Assembly (NCBI RefSeq): GCF_014212315.1 | Contig: NZ_JACKXE010000001.1 | Coordinates: 2,356,001-2,420,000 of the forward strand | From: Nocardioides luti | GTDB lineage: Bacteria; Actinomycetota; Actinomycetes; Propionibacteriales; Nocardioidaceae | Reading direction: 5' to 3' | Length of the DNA: 64,000 bases | Part shown: one piece after another, positions 46,601 through 54,852 of the stretch | Numbering within the stretch: the stretch's first letter is position 1 | Layout of the letters: every line of letters begins with the position of its first letter | The notes under the pieces: model-generated | The model's input: only the letters and a program-made list of their open reading frames with translations | What the model was told of the DNA's origin: nothing | The model's database searches: none | Translations under genes and position numbers: made by a program

Positions 46601-46862
46601 CGTAGAGGCTCGACTCCCGCTTGGCCTGCGGAATGTAGAACTCCCGACGCTCCTTCCTGAGCTTGTCGGTCGCCTGGCCTGCCACGAAGGTCGGCGCGGT
46701 GAAGATGAACTCCAGTGCCCCGACGTGCTCCAGTTCCTTGCGCAGTGCCTCGAACGCATAGATCGAGAAGGCTGACGCCGCGATACGCACCTTCGAGTCG
46801 CGTCCGAGCGTGGCCTTCAGGTCGTCACCCAGTAGGCGATTGACGTTGTCGATGATCTCCAT
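43608..46862 (-). CDS. SNF2-family helicase with degenerate PLD-like N-terminus
   Basis: A 1,084-residue SF2 DNA translocase. The N-terminal 200 residues resemble the PLD-like domain that precedes SNF2 helicases in defence loci, but no HxK(x)4D motif is visible. Helicase motifs are LADSVGLGKTF (272-281), VVIDESHNF (359-367), LSATPVNN (399-406), and VGTDCISEGQNL with QRFGRIDRIGS (about 784-820). ATG at 46862 is 3 bp after the helix-turn-helix gene. It probably moves along or remodels DNA for the restriction complex, or senses invading DNA. Confidence 0.88.
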   Translation of the reverse strand: MEIIDNVNRLLGDDLKATLGRDSKVRIAASAFSIYAFEALRKELEHVGALEFIFTAPTFVAGQATDKLRKERREFYIPQAKRESSLYGSEFEIRLRNKLTQRAIARECAEWIKAKVTFKSNTTGAPMQQFAVVDDRAAYMPLQGFTSSDLGYERGDAVSNLVNKIDEAPLTAAYLQTFDAIWNSPQQVQDVTELVREHIASVYAENSPERIYFLVLYNLFAEFLDEVTEDVLPNDLTGYKDTEIWNRLYNFQKDAATGIINKLETFNGCILADSVGLGKTFTALAVIKYYELRNKSVLVLAPKKLEDNWTTYNTNLTTNVLAKDRMNYDVLAHTDLGRTTGYAGQIRLDRLNWGNYDLVVIDESHNFRNADYAQERESRYQRLMRQVIQQGVKTKVLMLSATPVNNRFLDLKNQLALAYEGESENLSGKLDISTSVEQVFRQAQLAFTKWSGLPAEERTSNSILAMLDFDFFELLDAVTIARSRKHIQAFYDTSEIGVFPRRLPPLSLREPLTDVPNAPSFNEIFEQLQVLTLAVYAPLSYVFPSKLQKYVDLYNVSGGTARGNLDHAGRERGIQKLMTVNLLKRLESSVEAFRITLKKVHRAVDAALTALDNHDKALEDLATAFADIGAEDDDFEVPESGSVGRKFQVELADMDTVSWRRDLWNDRETLQELIDEMERISPAHDAKLQRLSSQVEAKVRQPLNEGNRKVLIFSAFADTANYLYRELAPALTQAGLELGVVTGTSNGTSLGKGFDFQEILTLFSPRSKDKALVMPKETREIDVLVGTDCISEGQNLQDCDYLINYDIHWNPVRIIQRFGRIDRIGSTNATIQLVNFWPDISLDEYINLKERVENRMVIADLAATADDNVLTQESSDTAFRREQLRKLQDEVIELEDVRTGVSITDLGLNDFRMDLLAFVKEYGDLGSAPKGLHAAVVADPARGLKPGAIFALRNVDESVDINRHNRLHPYYLVYLDDDGRVITDHTEVKHLLDLLRGACHGVSEPVPAAYHVFNEATRDGTDMSAYSELLTRAIRSLLDVTEERDIDSLFSGGKTTALTQTFAGLDDFELVAFIAIVPAEGADV

Positions 46863-46865
46863 TGG

Positions 46866-47063
46866 TCACTCTGCTCCGGCCGTGTCGGCTGCATCGGCCC
46901 GGACCCAGGCATCGACTTCGGAGACCTGGAACTTCCAGAGGCGTCCGACCCGGTGGGCAGGCATGCCCTTCGTGGCGATCCAGCTGTAGACGCTGTCCTT
47001 CGTGACGCCAAGATGTTCGGCGATGGCGTCAGCAGACACCCAGGGCTCGGTCACGGGGCTCAC
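46866..47063 (-). CDS. Excisionase-type helix-turn-helix DNA-binding protein
   Basis: A 65-residue protein. The MerR/excisionase-type helix-turn-helix spans AIAEHLGVTKDSVYSWIATK, followed by a wing with PAHRVGRLWKF and a C-terminal EVDAWVRA helix. GTG at 47063 is chosen; GTG at 47054 would give MTEPWVSADA, which is equally likely. It is the first gene of the operon, 3 bp before the SNF2 gene, and is a likely autoregulator. The 17-bp dyad at 47106-47122 is a candidate operator. Confidence 0.85.
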   Translation of the reverse strand: MSPVTEPWVSADAIAEHLGVTKDSVYSWIATKGMPAHRVGRLWKFQVSEVDAWVRADAADTAGAE

Positions 47064-47105
47064 GCTAACGGGATCAAGTCGGATCTTTGCCGGTTTGGGG
47101 CAACC

Positions 47106-47122
47106 GCGCACTGTCAGTGCGC
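47106..47122. promoter_or_regulatory. Perfect dyad in divergent spacer, candidate operator
   Basis: GCGCACTG T CAGTGCGC has 8-bp arms and a single-base centre. It lies between the divergent starts of the helix-turn-helix gene (47063) and the HEPN gene (47135), a spacer of only 71 bp. It could control both promoters. Confidence 0.6.
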
Positions 47123-47134
47123 CAAACTCGGGCC

Positions 47135-47845
47135 ATGGCCGCCCCTTCGTTCTCTTTAGCCGCCCCGCCGCTGCAGACATCGCTCGACCGGTTCGTCGCG
47201 ATGCTGCGCATGCCACGCGACCTACTCGCCATCCATCCGCGGTCGAAAGGCAACTCGGGCAAGGCCGCAGCGCTCAACCCGGCCTTGGTGCTGGGTACGA
47301 TCTCGGCCTTCGAGGGTTTCGTCGAGGACTTCATCGCGGTGGGTCTAGCCAAGCAGGGCGCAACGATGGGGGAGATTGCGAACGAGATCGGCAAGTGGAA
47401 CAACCCTGACCTCCGAGAGTTCTCGACTCGAGTCGAGGCCCTGTTCGGCGGACCAGGCAAGAGCGTGACAGGTCGCCAGATCCGCATGAACATCAACACG
47501 CGCGCCGGTCACAGCACGTGGGCCGAGCGAGAGGTCGACTGGGCTGACGTTCTGCTGGACGCGTCGTCGTGGATGCAGGTGCGCCATGCTCTGACTCACG
47601 GTCTCGTTCCCTCGTGGAGCGACGTCCGGTGGCCACCGCCCTTGAGGAAGGACCCGAAGCGGCCGCCCGCCTCCCGGGTTCTGCGCAAGTCCGGCAATGG
47701 CCACACTCTCGTACTGCAGAACGCCCTGAACTGCTGCCGCATTTACACTTTGGGGGCGCAGCACGTTGCAGACAGGGCCGCGGCCTGGCTCGATGAAACG
47801 CTGGACTGGTCGAACTTTCCCGAGTTCAAGCTCAAGAAGAAGTGA
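47135..47845 (+). CDS. HEPN-domain protein (candidate RNase)
   Basis: A 236-residue mostly helical protein. The motif RHALTH (Arg150, His155) fits the HEPN RNase pattern R-x(4-6)-H. The preceding helix ISAFEGFVEDFI is like the RiboL-PSP/MAE-type HEPN families. HEPN proteins are often toxin or abortive-infection RNases. No obvious antitoxin (minimal nucleotidyltransferase) partner lies next to it. ATG at 47135 has no strong ribosome site; a TTG at 47087 is possible but would place the dyad within the gene. It is divergent from the Type III-like operon. Confidence 0.72.
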   Translation: MAAPSFSLAAPPLQTSLDRFVAMLRMPRDLLAIHPRSKGNSGKAAALNPALVLGTISAFEGFVEDFIAVGLAKQGATMGEIANEIGKWNNPDLREFSTRVEALFGGPGKSVTGRQIRMNINTRAGHSTWAEREVDWADVLLDASSWMQVRHALTHGLVPSWSDVRWPPPLRKDPKRPPASRVLRKSGNGHTLVLQNALNCCRIYTLGAQHVADRAAAWLDETLDWSNFPEFKLKKK

Positions 47846-47986
47846 GCGGCTGAGACGCCGGGTTGAGAGTGATCGATCACGGGTCCAGCGTGCCTCCCCC
47901 ACCATTCCCCTAGGGGCCGATCTCAAACTCAACCGAGACACTCCAGCAAAGAACAAACCCCGAGACTGACCTGCGGTTTCTATCGG

Positions 47987-48059
47987 TGGAGCCTAGGGGA
48001 CTCGAACCCCTAACCCCCTGCTTGCAAAGCAGGTGCGCTACCAATTGCGCCAAGGCCCC
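47987..48059 (-). tRNA. tRNA-Ala (TGC anticodon)
   Basis: A 73-nt tRNA. Acceptor strands GGGGCCT/AGGCTCC pair with one G-U, and the discriminator is A. The anticodon loop TTTGCAA gives TGC. The T arm GGGGTTCGAGTCCCC is complete. CCA is not encoded. Its 3' end marks the right border of the island. Confidence 0.96.
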
Positions 48060-48074
48060 GTGGAACGGGAGTGC

Positions 48075-48200
48075 TCAGGCCTTGTCGACGTGGTCGGTGG
48101 CCTCGGCCCAGAGGGCCTGCTCGTGACGTCCCTCGTCGATCTTCTTCTTCGCGAAGACGGCACCGACGGCGGCCGCCAGGACCAGGAGGATCTTCTTCAC
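48075..48200 (-). CDS. DLW-39 family small protein
   Basis: A 41-residue protein: [20 protein letters not shown] (a short hydrophobic stretch flanked by Lys) followed by an acidic/His-containing tail with [17 protein letters not shown]. It matches the DLW-39 family, which sits between tRNA-Ile and tRNA-Ala in actinobacteria. GTG at 48200 follows GGGAG. Function unknown. It supports the view that the gyrA-tRNA side is the ancestral chromosome. Confidence 0.85.
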   Translation of the reverse strand: MKKILLVLAAAVGAVFAKKKIDEGRHEQALWAEATDHVDKA

Positions 48201-48230
48201 GGTGTCTCCCAGGGATCGGGTCGGTGCGGT

Positions 48231-48307
48231 TGGTGGGCCTAAGAGGACTTGAACCTCTGACCTCTTCCTTATCAGGGAAGCGCTCTAACCGTCTGAGCTA
48301 TAGGCCC
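48231..48307 (-). tRNA. tRNA-Ile (GAT anticodon)
   Basis: A 77-nt tRNA with GGGCCTA/TAGGCCC acceptor arms, discriminator A and encoded CCA. The anticodon loop CTGATAA gives GAT. D and T arms are complete. It follows DUF3566 on the same strand; a 16-bp palindrome (48311-48326) sits directly upstream. Confidence 0.96.
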
Positions 48308-48430
48308 GCACCCGGCAGCTGCCGGGGGTGGTCGCCGAACGACCGAGGTGGAGACTACCGGACCCCTGAGCGTCGGGACAAAACGGGATGGACCCCGCCC
48401 CGGACCGCCGTCCTCAGGGAGCGATCGGCC

Positions 48431-48994
48431 TCAGCGCTCGTCCTCCGCGAGGGTGACCTCGATGCCGCCCAGCAGGGCGGCGGCCATGTTGTAGAGGAAG
48501 GCGCCGAGCGTGGCGATCGCGGTCAGCAGGACGACGTCGATCACGGCGACGAGCATCGTGAAGCCGAGCACCCGGGAGGTCCCGACGTAGTCCTGGACGT
48601 TGAAGTCGGAGGGGTTCTGACCGCCGACGATGTCCTGGACCGTCTGGTTGATGGAGTCCCAGACGCCGGCGGCACCGAGCACCGACCAGACCATCAGGAC
48701 GGAGACGACCGTGACGACGCCGAACGCGACCGACAGCAGGAACGCCGTCTTCATGACCGACCAGGGGTCGATGCGCGAGAGGCGCAGCCGAGCGCGACGC
48801 GGCGGCTTGCCGGACACGGCCGCCTTGCGGCTGGCCGACTTCGACTCCGGGTTGGCGTTCGCCCGGTGCTCGTCGGCGGCCTTGCTCAGCTTGGCCTGGA
48901 TCCGCTCGGTGAGCGGGAGCCGGGTCACGGTGTCGTCGCTGCTGTCGCGGATCGCGGCGCGGGTGGAGGTGCGCTCGGCGGGGCGCTCGGTCAT
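48431..48994 (-). CDS. DUF3566 membrane protein
   Basis: A 187-residue protein with a long cytosolic, charged N-terminus (about 1-75), two membrane segments (about 84-106 and 145-172) and the DUF3566 phrases LRLSRIDPWSVMKTAF and FNVQDYVGTSRVLGF. Function unknown. It is the constant downstream partner of gyrA in actinobacteria (Rv0007-like). The ATG shares one base with the gyrA stop (TGATG), indicating coupling. Confidence 0.92.
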   Translation of the reverse strand: MTERPAERTSTRAAIRDSSDDTVTRLPLTERIQAKLSKAADEHRANANPESKSASRKAAVSGKPPRRARLRLSRIDPWSVMKTAFLLSVAFGVVTVVSVLMVWSVLGAAGVWDSINQTVQDIVGGQNPSDFNVQDYVGTSRVLGFTMLVAVIDVVLLTAIATLGAFLYNMAAALLGGIEVTLAEDER

Positions 48995-51744
48995 CAGTCC
49001 TCGCTCTCCCCAGCCTCAGCCGGGCCAGTCGGGTCGCTCGGGTCGGTCACGTCGGTCGCTTCGATTGTTGCATCCGCGTCGGCATCGACCGATTCGGCGG
49101 CCGGGGAGGGTACGCCGGTCTGGTCACCGGGCACGACCTCGCCCTCGGCGACCTCGTCCTCCAGCTTGGCCTCGACCGAGCGGGCCACGACGGCGACCGC
49201 GTCACCGGACTTGGGGGTCACGAACTTCACGCCCATGGTGCTGCGACCGGTGGCCCGGAACTGGTCGTTGATCGGGCTGCGCACGACCTGGCCGTTCTGG
49301 GTGATCGAGAGGATCTCGTCGCCCTCGACCACAATGAAGGCCCCGACGAGGACGCCGCGGTCCTCGTTCGCCAGCGACATCGCCTTGATGCCGATGCCTC
49401 CCCGCGACTGCAGGCGGTAGTCGGAGATCCGGGTGCGCTTGGCGAAGCCGCCGTCGGTGATCGTGAAGACGTACTGCTCCACGACGTCGGGCAGCTCGCC
49501 CGGGGCCGTCGACTCGCCGGCGGCCTGGGCCGCCTCGGCGGCGGCCTCCTCGGCCGCGACCTGCTCGGCGCGGATGACCGACATCGACAGCAGCGCGTCG
49601 CCGTCGCGGAACTTCATCCCCGAGACGCCCGAGGTGGCGCGGCCCATCGGGCGCAGCTGGGTGTCGTCGGCGCGGAAGCGGATCGCCTGGCCCTTGCGGG
49701 AGACCAGCAGGATGTCGTCCTCGGCGTTCACCAGCTCGGCACCGATCAGCTCGTCGTCGTCCTCGCGGAAGTTGATCGCGATGACGCCGGCCTGGCGCGG
49801 GCTGTTGTAGTCGCCGAGGCGGGTCTTCTTGACCAGGCCGGTCCGCGTCGCGAGGACGAGGTAAGGCGCCTGGTCGTAGTCCCGGATCGCCAGCACCTGG
49901 GCGATGTTCTCGTCCGGCTGGAAGCTCAGCAGCCCGGCGACGTGACCGCCCTTGGCGTCGCGCGACGCCTCGGGCAGGTTGTAGGCCTTCGTGCGGTAGA
50001 CCCGGCCGGCCGTCGTGAAGAACAGCAGCCAGTGGTGGTTGGTCGTGGAGATGAAGTGCTCGACGACGTCGTCGCCGCGCAGGGTCGCCCCGCGCACGCC
50101 CTTGCCGCCGCGCTTCTGGGTGCGGTACTGGTCGGCGCGGGTGCGCTTCGCGTAGCCGCCGCGGGTGATCGACACGACGAGGTCCTCGTCGGGGATCAGG
50201 TCCTCCATCGAGAGGTCGCCGTCGGCGGCGATGATCTGGGTGCGCCGCTCGTTGCCGTACTTCTCGACGATCGCCTCGAGCTCGTCGGCCACGATCTGCC
50301 GCTGCCGGGTCTCGTTGGCGAGGATGTCCTCGAGGTCGGCGATGGTCAACTCGATCTCGGCGAGGTCGTCGATGATCTTCTGGCGCTGCAGGGCCGCGAG
50401 CCGGCGCAGCTGCAGGTCGAGGATCGCGATCGCCTGGATCTCGTCGATGTCGAGCATCTCGATCAGGCCGTCGCGGGCGTCGTCGACCTCGGGCGAGCGC
50501 CGGATCAGCGCGATCACCTCGTCGAGCATGTCGAGGGCCTTCACGAGGCCGCGCAGGATGTGCGCGCGGCGCTCGGCCTCGGCGAGCCGGAAGCGGGTGC
50601 GGCGCTGGATCACGTCGACCTGGTGGGTGACCCAGTTGCTGATGAACTGGTCGATCGTCAGCGTCCGCGGGACACCATCGACCAGGGCCAGCATGTTGGC
50701 GCTGAAGTTGGTCTGCAGCTCGGTGTGCTTGAGCAGGTTGTTGAGCACCACGCGGGCGACGGCGTCGCGGCGCAGCACGACCACCAGGCGCTGGCCGGTG
50801 CGGCCGGACGAGTCGTCGCGGACGTCGGAGATGCCCTGGACCTTGCCGGAGTCGGCGAGCTCGGCGATCTTGAGCGCCAGGTTGTCGGGGTTGACCATGT
50901 AGGGCAGCTCGGTGATCGACAGGCAGGTGCGCCCCTTGGCGTCCTCGTCGATCTCGATGACCGCGCGCTGGGTGACCGAGCCGCGGCCGGTGCGGTAGGC
51001 CTGCTCGATGCCCTCGCGGCCGACGATCAGCGCGCCGTTCGGGAAGTCGGGGCCCTTGATCCGCTCGACGAGCGCGTCCTGGAGCTCCTCGCGGCTGGCG
51101 TCGGGGTGGTCGAGCGCCCAGCGAGCACCGTCGGCGACCTCGCGCAGGTTGTGCGGCGGGATGCTGGTGGCCATGCCGACCGCGATGCCGGCCGAGCCGT
51201 TGACCAGCAGGTTCGGGTAGCGCGCCGGCAGCACGATCGGCTCCTGCGAGCGACCGTCGTAGTTCGGCTGGAAGTCGACCGTGTCCTGCTCGATGTCACG
51301 GACCATCTCGAGCGCGAGCGGGGCCATCCGGCACTCGGTGTACCGCATGGCGGCCGCCGAGTCGTTGCCCGGCGAGCCGAAGTTGCCCTGGCCGTTGACC
51401 AGCGGCGCGCGCATCACCCAGGGCTGCGCGAGGCGGACCAGGGTGTCGTAGATCGCGGTGTCGCCGTGCGGGTGGTACTGACCCATGACGTCACCGACGA
51501 CGCGCGAGCACTTCGAGAAGCCGCGGTCGGGGCGGTAGCCCCCGTCGTACATCGCGTAGAGCACGCGACGGTGCACCGGCTTGAGGCCGTCGCGTACGTC
51601 GGGGAGCGCCCGCCCCACGATGACGGCCATCGCGTAGTCGATGTAGGCGCGCTGCATCGACGTCTGCAGCTCGATCGGCTCGATCCGCCCGCCGGGGCCG
51701 GAGCCCTCGCCGCCGGTCCCGAGGTTGCTGGGGGTCTCAGTCAC
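48994..51744 (-). CDS. gyrA: DNA gyrase subunit A
   Basis: The breakage-reunion subunit of gyrase (916 residues). The N-terminus has [20 protein letters not shown], the quinolone-resistance region [20 protein letters not shown], and [10 protein letters not shown] with the catalytic Tyr. The C-terminal beta-pinwheel begins near [10 protein letters not shown] (the GyrA box). An acidic tail of about 60 residues ends the protein. It follows gyrB by 65 bp. Confidence 0.98.
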   Translation of the reverse strand: MTETPSNLGTGGEGSGPGGRIEPIELQTSMQRAYIDYAMAVIVGRALPDVRDGLKPVHRRVLYAMYDGGYRPDRGFSKCSRVVGDVMGQYHPHGDTAIYDTLVRLAQPWVMRAPLVNGQGNFGSPGNDSAAAMRYTECRMAPLALEMVRDIEQDTVDFQPNYDGRSQEPIVLPARYPNLLVNGSAGIAVGMATSIPPHNLREVADGARWALDHPDASREELQDALVERIKGPDFPNGALIVGREGIEQAYRTGRGSVTQRAVIEIDEDAKGRTCLSITELPYMVNPDNLALKIAELADSGKVQGISDVRDDSSGRTGQRLVVVLRRDAVARVVLNNLLKHTELQTNFSANMLALVDGVPRTLTIDQFISNWVTHQVDVIQRRTRFRLAEAERRAHILRGLVKALDMLDEVIALIRRSPEVDDARDGLIEMLDIDEIQAIAILDLQLRRLAALQRQKIIDDLAEIELTIADLEDILANETRQRQIVADELEAIVEKYGNERRTQIIAADGDLSMEDLIPDEDLVVSITRGGYAKRTRADQYRTQKRGGKGVRGATLRGDDVVEHFISTTNHHWLLFFTTAGRVYRTKAYNLPEASRDAKGGHVAGLLSFQPDENIAQVLAIRDYDQAPYLVLATRTGLVKKTRLGDYNSPRQAGVIAINFREDDDELIGAELVNAEDDILLVSRKGQAIRFRADDTQLRPMGRATSGVSGMKFRDGDALLSMSVIRAEQVAAEEAAAEAAQAAGESTAPGELPDVVEQYVFTITDGGFAKRTRISDYRLQSRGGIGIKAMSLANEDRGVLVGAFIVVEGDEILSITQNGQVVRSPINDQFRATGRSTMGVKFVTPKSGDAVAVVARSVEAKLEDEVAEGEVVPGDQTGVPSPAAESVDADADATIEATDVTDPSDPTGPAEAGESED

Positions 51745-51809
51745 GTGTCAGAACTCTCTGTCGGTCAGTCTCGTCGCGTCTACTCGGATCTAGGGATGTC
51801 GCTAGACAC

Positions 51810-53963
51810 CTAGATATCGAGGAAGCGAACGTCTTTTGCATTGCGCTGGATGAAGGAGCGTCGCTGCTCGACGTCCTCGCCCATCAGGATCGAGAAGATC
51901 TCGTCGGCCTGCGCGGCGTCGTCCAGGGTCACCTGGAGCATCAGGCGCTGCTCGGGGTCCATCGTGGTGTCCCACAGCTCCTCGGCGTTCATCTCACCGA
52001 GACCCTTGTACCGCTGGACCGGGTTCTCCTTGGGCAGCTTGCGCCCGTTGGCGAGACCGTCGCGCATCAGCGCGTCGCGCTCGGCGTCGGAGTAGACGAA
52101 CTCGTGGTCGGCCGGCTTGTTCCAGCGGATCCGGTAGAGCGGGGGCTGGGCCATGTAGACGTAGCCGTGCTCGATCAGCGGCTTCATGAAGCGGAACAGC
52201 AGCGTCAGCAGCAGGGTGTTGATGTGGTGGCCGTCGACGTCGGCGTCGGCCATCAGGACGACCTTGTGGTACCTCAGCTTCTCGAGGCTGAACTCCTCGT
52301 GGATGCCGGTGCCGAGCGCGGAGATGATCGCCTGGACCTCGGTGTTGGCGAGCACCTTGTCGATGCGGGCCTTCTCGACGTTCAGGATCTTGCCGCGGAT
52401 CGGGAGGATCGCCTGGACCCGCGAGTCGCGGCCCTGGCGGGCCGAGCCGCCGGCGGAGTCACCCTCGACGATGAAGACCTCGCACTCGGCGGGGTTCGTC
52501 GACTGGCAGTCCGACAGCTTGCCGGGCAGGCCGCCGCCCCCGAGCAGGCCCTTGCGGCCGCGGGCCAGGTCGCGCGCCTTGCGGGCCGCGATCCGGGCGG
52601 ACGCGGCGGCCTGGGACTTGCGGACGATGTCGCGACCCTCGGCGGGGTTCTTCTCCATCCAGTCGCCGAGCTGGTCGTTCATGATCCGCTGCACGAAGCC
52701 CTTGGCCTCGGTGTTGCCGAGCTTGGTCTTGGTCTGGCCCTCGAACTGCGGCTCGCCCATCTTGATCGAGATGATCGCGGTGAGGCCCTCGCGGATGTCG
52801 TCGCCCGAGACGCGGTCCTCGCGCTTCTTGATCAGGCCCCACTCCTCGCCCCAGTGGTTGACCAGACCGGTGAGCGCGGCGCGGAAGCCCTCTTCGTGGG
52901 TGCCGCCCTCGTGGGTGTTGATCGTGTTGGCGAAGGTGTGGACCGACTCGGTGAACGAGGTGTTCCACTGCATCGCGACCTCGAGGCTCATGTGGTTCTC
53001 CACGTGGTCCGGGGTCTCGGCCTCGAAGGCGATGATCGACGGGTTCGCCTTGTCCTTGCGCCGGTTGAGGTGCTCGACGTAGTCAACGAGGCCACGGTCG
53101 TAGCGGAAGACCCGCTCGATGCCGCCGCCCTCGCCGGCGCGGATCGCGTCGGCACCGGCCTGGTCGACCTCGTTGGCGATGGTGTCGTCCTCGACGGCCT
53201 CGAGCAGCTCGGCGGCGGCGGGGCGCTCGTCGCGGACCACGATCTCGAGGCCCTTGTTGAGGAAGGCGTACTCGCGGAAGCGGTTGGTGATGGTCTCGAA
53301 GGAGTACGTCGTGGTCTCGAAGATCTCCTCCGAGGCCCAGTAGGTCACGGTGGTGCCGGTGCGCTCGCCGGGCTCCATCTCGCGGATCATCTGCAGGTCG
53401 CCGTCGGGGACGCCGATCGTGAAGCTCTGGCGCCACAGGTGGCCACGGTTCTTGACGTCGACGGTCAGGTGGCTCGACAGCGCGTTCACCACGGAGACGC
53501 CGACGCCGTGCAGGCCGCCGGACACCTTGTAGCCGCCGCCGCCGAACTTGCCGCCGGCGTGCAGCATCGTGAGCGCCATCGTCACGGCCGGCATGTCGGC
53601 GCCGGGCGCGGTGTCGGTCGGGATGCCGCGCCCGTTGTCCTCGACGCGGATCGCGCCGTCGGCCATCAGGGTGACGACGATCCGGTCGCAGTGACCGGCC
53701 AGCGCCTCGTCGACCGCGTTGTCGACGATCTCCCAGATCAGGTGGTGCAGGCCGCGCTCACCGGTCGAGCCGATGTACATGCCCGGGCGCTTGCGCACCG
53801 CCTCGAGGCCCTCGAGGACCTGGATGGCGGAGGCGTCGTACGACGTGCCGGCGTCGGGCGCGGTGCCGCGCAGGGCCGGGGGCACGGTGTCGGCGACCGG
53901 GGTGGCGGCGGGATCCTCGACGGGGAGATCAACCGGGTTCTGGACGGGCTGTTCCTCGGCCAC
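51810..53963 (-). CDS. gyrB: DNA gyrase subunit B
   Basis: The ATPase subunit of gyrase (717 residues from the GTG at 53963). Motifs are [20 protein letters not shown], the GHKL ATP site with NAVDEALAG and GRGIPT, the TOPRIM motifs EGDSAGG and DADVDGHHI, and a C-terminal [18 protein letters not shown] at 53963 has an AGAGG site a few bases upstream and is preferred over 54014. The 274-bp leader contains a perfect DnaA box (54110-54118). Confidence 0.97.
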   Translation of the reverse strand: MAEEQPVQNPVDLPVEDPAATPVADTVPPALRGTAPDAGTSYDASAIQVLEGLEAVRKRPGMYIGSTGERGLHHLIWEIVDNAVDEALAGHCDRIVVTLMADGAIRVEDNGRGIPTDTAPGADMPAVTMALTMLHAGGKFGGGGYKVSGGLHGVGVSVVNALSSHLTVDVKNRGHLWRQSFTIGVPDGDLQMIREMEPGERTGTTVTYWASEEIFETTTYSFETITNRFREYAFLNKGLEIVVRDERPAAAELLEAVEDDTIANEVDQAGADAIRAGEGGGIERVFRYDRGLVDYVEHLNRRKDKANPSIIAFEAETPDHVENHMSLEVAMQWNTSFTESVHTFANTINTHEGGTHEEGFRAALTGLVNHWGEEWGLIKKREDRVSGDDIREGLTAIISIKMGEPQFEGQTKTKLGNTEAKGFVQRIMNDQLGDWMEKNPAEGRDIVRKSQAAASARIAARKARDLARGRKGLLGGGGLPGKLSDCQSTNPAECEVFIVEGDSAGGSARQGRDSRVQAILPIRGKILNVEKARIDKVLANTEVQAIISALGTGIHEEFSLEKLRYHKVVLMADADVDGHHINTLLLTLLFRFMKPLIEHGYVYMAQPPLYRIRWNKPADHEFVYSDAERDALMRDGLANGRKLPKENPVQRYKGLGEMNAEELWDTTMDPEQRLMLQVTLDDAAQADEIFSILMGEDVEQRRSFIQRNAKDVRFLDI

Positions 53964-54109
53964 ACACACCTCTTCGCACAGGGCGCCCGGCGCGGTGTGC
54001 CGGAGCGCTGACATACAGAGGGCCGCAACAGCAGACGCCGGCGACCTGAGCCCATGATAGCCCTCTGGAGGCCGTATTCCACGGTCCGACCCCCAGGAAT
54101 GGGACCATC

Positions 54110-54118
54110 TGTGGACAA
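54110..54118 (-). promoter_or_regulatory. DnaA box upstream of gyrB
   Basis: TTGTCCACA on the minus strand, an exact match to the actinobacterial DnaA box consensus, about 150 bp before the gyrB start. Confidence 0.7.
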
Positions 54119-54124
54119 AACATG

Positions 54125-54168
54125 CCCCTGAGCGGGTCGTGAGGGCCTGCGAGACGCCCGATCAGGGG
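54125..54168 (-). terminator. Hairpin after the recF-dciA unit
   Basis: Inverted repeat CCCCTGA.CGGG / CCCG.TCAGGGG with one mismatch and a 20-nt loop, about 70 bp after the dciA stop. It probably ends or attenuates the dnaA-side operon before gyrB. Confidence 0.5.
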
Positions 54169-54237
54169 TGCGGATGGGTCCCCGTACGTCCCTGAGGCCC
54201 GCAGATCGGCAGTCCGGCCGCTGTGGCGTCCGGCCGG

Positions 54238-54852
54238 TCAGCCGTAGGTGTCGCGCGGACCGCGCCCGTCGCGCACCGAGCGGGGGCCCTTCTTCCAGGT
54301 CGGCAGGTGCGGTCCGACGACCTCGATGAGCGCGATGGTGCCGTGCCCGAGCTCCTCGTTGAGACGGCGTACGACGGTGGGCGCGAGCAGCTTGAGCTGG
54401 GTGGCCCAGGCCGTGGAGTCGGTGCGGACCACGAGCTTGCCGTCGGCGAAGGTCTCGGGGGTGCAGTGCTGGGCGACCTCGGCGCCGACCAGCTCGGCCC
54501 AGCGGCCGAAGACGCCGTGCACGCGCAGGTCGAGCTCCCAGCCGTGGTCGTCGACGAGCCGGCCGACCGTCAGGTCGAGCAGCTGCGGGTCGCGGTCGTC
54601 GGGGTGCGCTCCGGAGACCCGGCCTCGGATCCGGGTGTCGGGGCGGGTGCGGCGCCGCTTGGCCATCGGGGTGGAGCCGGCCATCGAGCGGGTGAGCGCA
54701 CGGGCCAGGTCGAGGCCGTCGTCATGGTGCGGCTCGGGGGGCGTCGCCAGCGGGATGCCGCCCGGCCCGGTGGTCGGGGTGCCCGGGGAGTCCTCCGCCC
54801 CGGGGGCGGCAGGATCGGCGTCGGGGGAGTCGGGCGGCGCCCCGTCAGTCAT
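54238..54852 (-). CDS. dciA: DciA-like (DUF721) replication initiation protein
   Basis: DciA family proteins promote loading of the replicative helicase DnaB. The 204-residue protein has a disordered, Pro/Asp-rich N-terminus and a C-terminal DUF721 domain (about 100-185) with [17 protein letters not shown] and [19 protein letters not shown]. The position after recF and before gyrB is the standard one. The start (ATG at 54852, or GTG at 54855) overlaps the recF stop. Confidence 0.92.
   Translation of the reverse strand: MTDGAPPDSPDADPAAPGAEDSPGTPTTGPGGIPLATPPEPHHDDGLDLARALTRSMAGSTPMAKRRRTRPDTRIRGRVSGAHPDDRDPQLLDLTVGRLVDDHGWELDLRVHGVFGRWAELVGAEVAQHCTPETFADGKLVVRTDSTAWATQLKLLAPTVVRRLNEELGHGTIALIEVVGPHLPTWKKGPRSVRDGRGPRDTYG

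Larger units (their letters stand above)
28001..47986. other. Low-G+C genomic island with IS481, relaxase relic and defence-type genes
   Basis: Genes from about 29.4 to 47.9 kb use noticeably more A/T-ending codons than the flanks. They are of restriction, helicase, nuclease or mobile-element type. The left border is marked by an IS481-family element. The right border is the 3' end of tRNA-Ala(TGC). The island lies between ppiA-side genes and the tRNA-Ala/tRNA-Ile/gyrA cluster, which are close neighbours in mycobacteria. I found no integrase and no duplicated tRNA end, so the borders are approximate. Confidence 0.7.

Noticed and set aside
35956..47063. BREX or DISARM system
   Set aside because: No PglZ-type phosphatase or BrxC-like ATPase, and no DrmA/DrmB (DUF1998) proteins are present. 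The Mod and Res proteins are Type III-like instead.
28001..48059. att direct repeats and an integrase for the island
   Set aside because: I looked for a second copy of the tRNA-Ala 3' end near the left border and for a tyrosine or serine recombinase, and found neither.
48311..48326. CCCGGCAGCTGCCGGG palindrome as a terminator of the gyrA operon
   Set aside because: It sits 3 bp before the 5' end of tRNA-Ile and about 105 bp past the DUF3566 stop, so it may equally be a promoter-proximal or processing element. The role cannot be decided.
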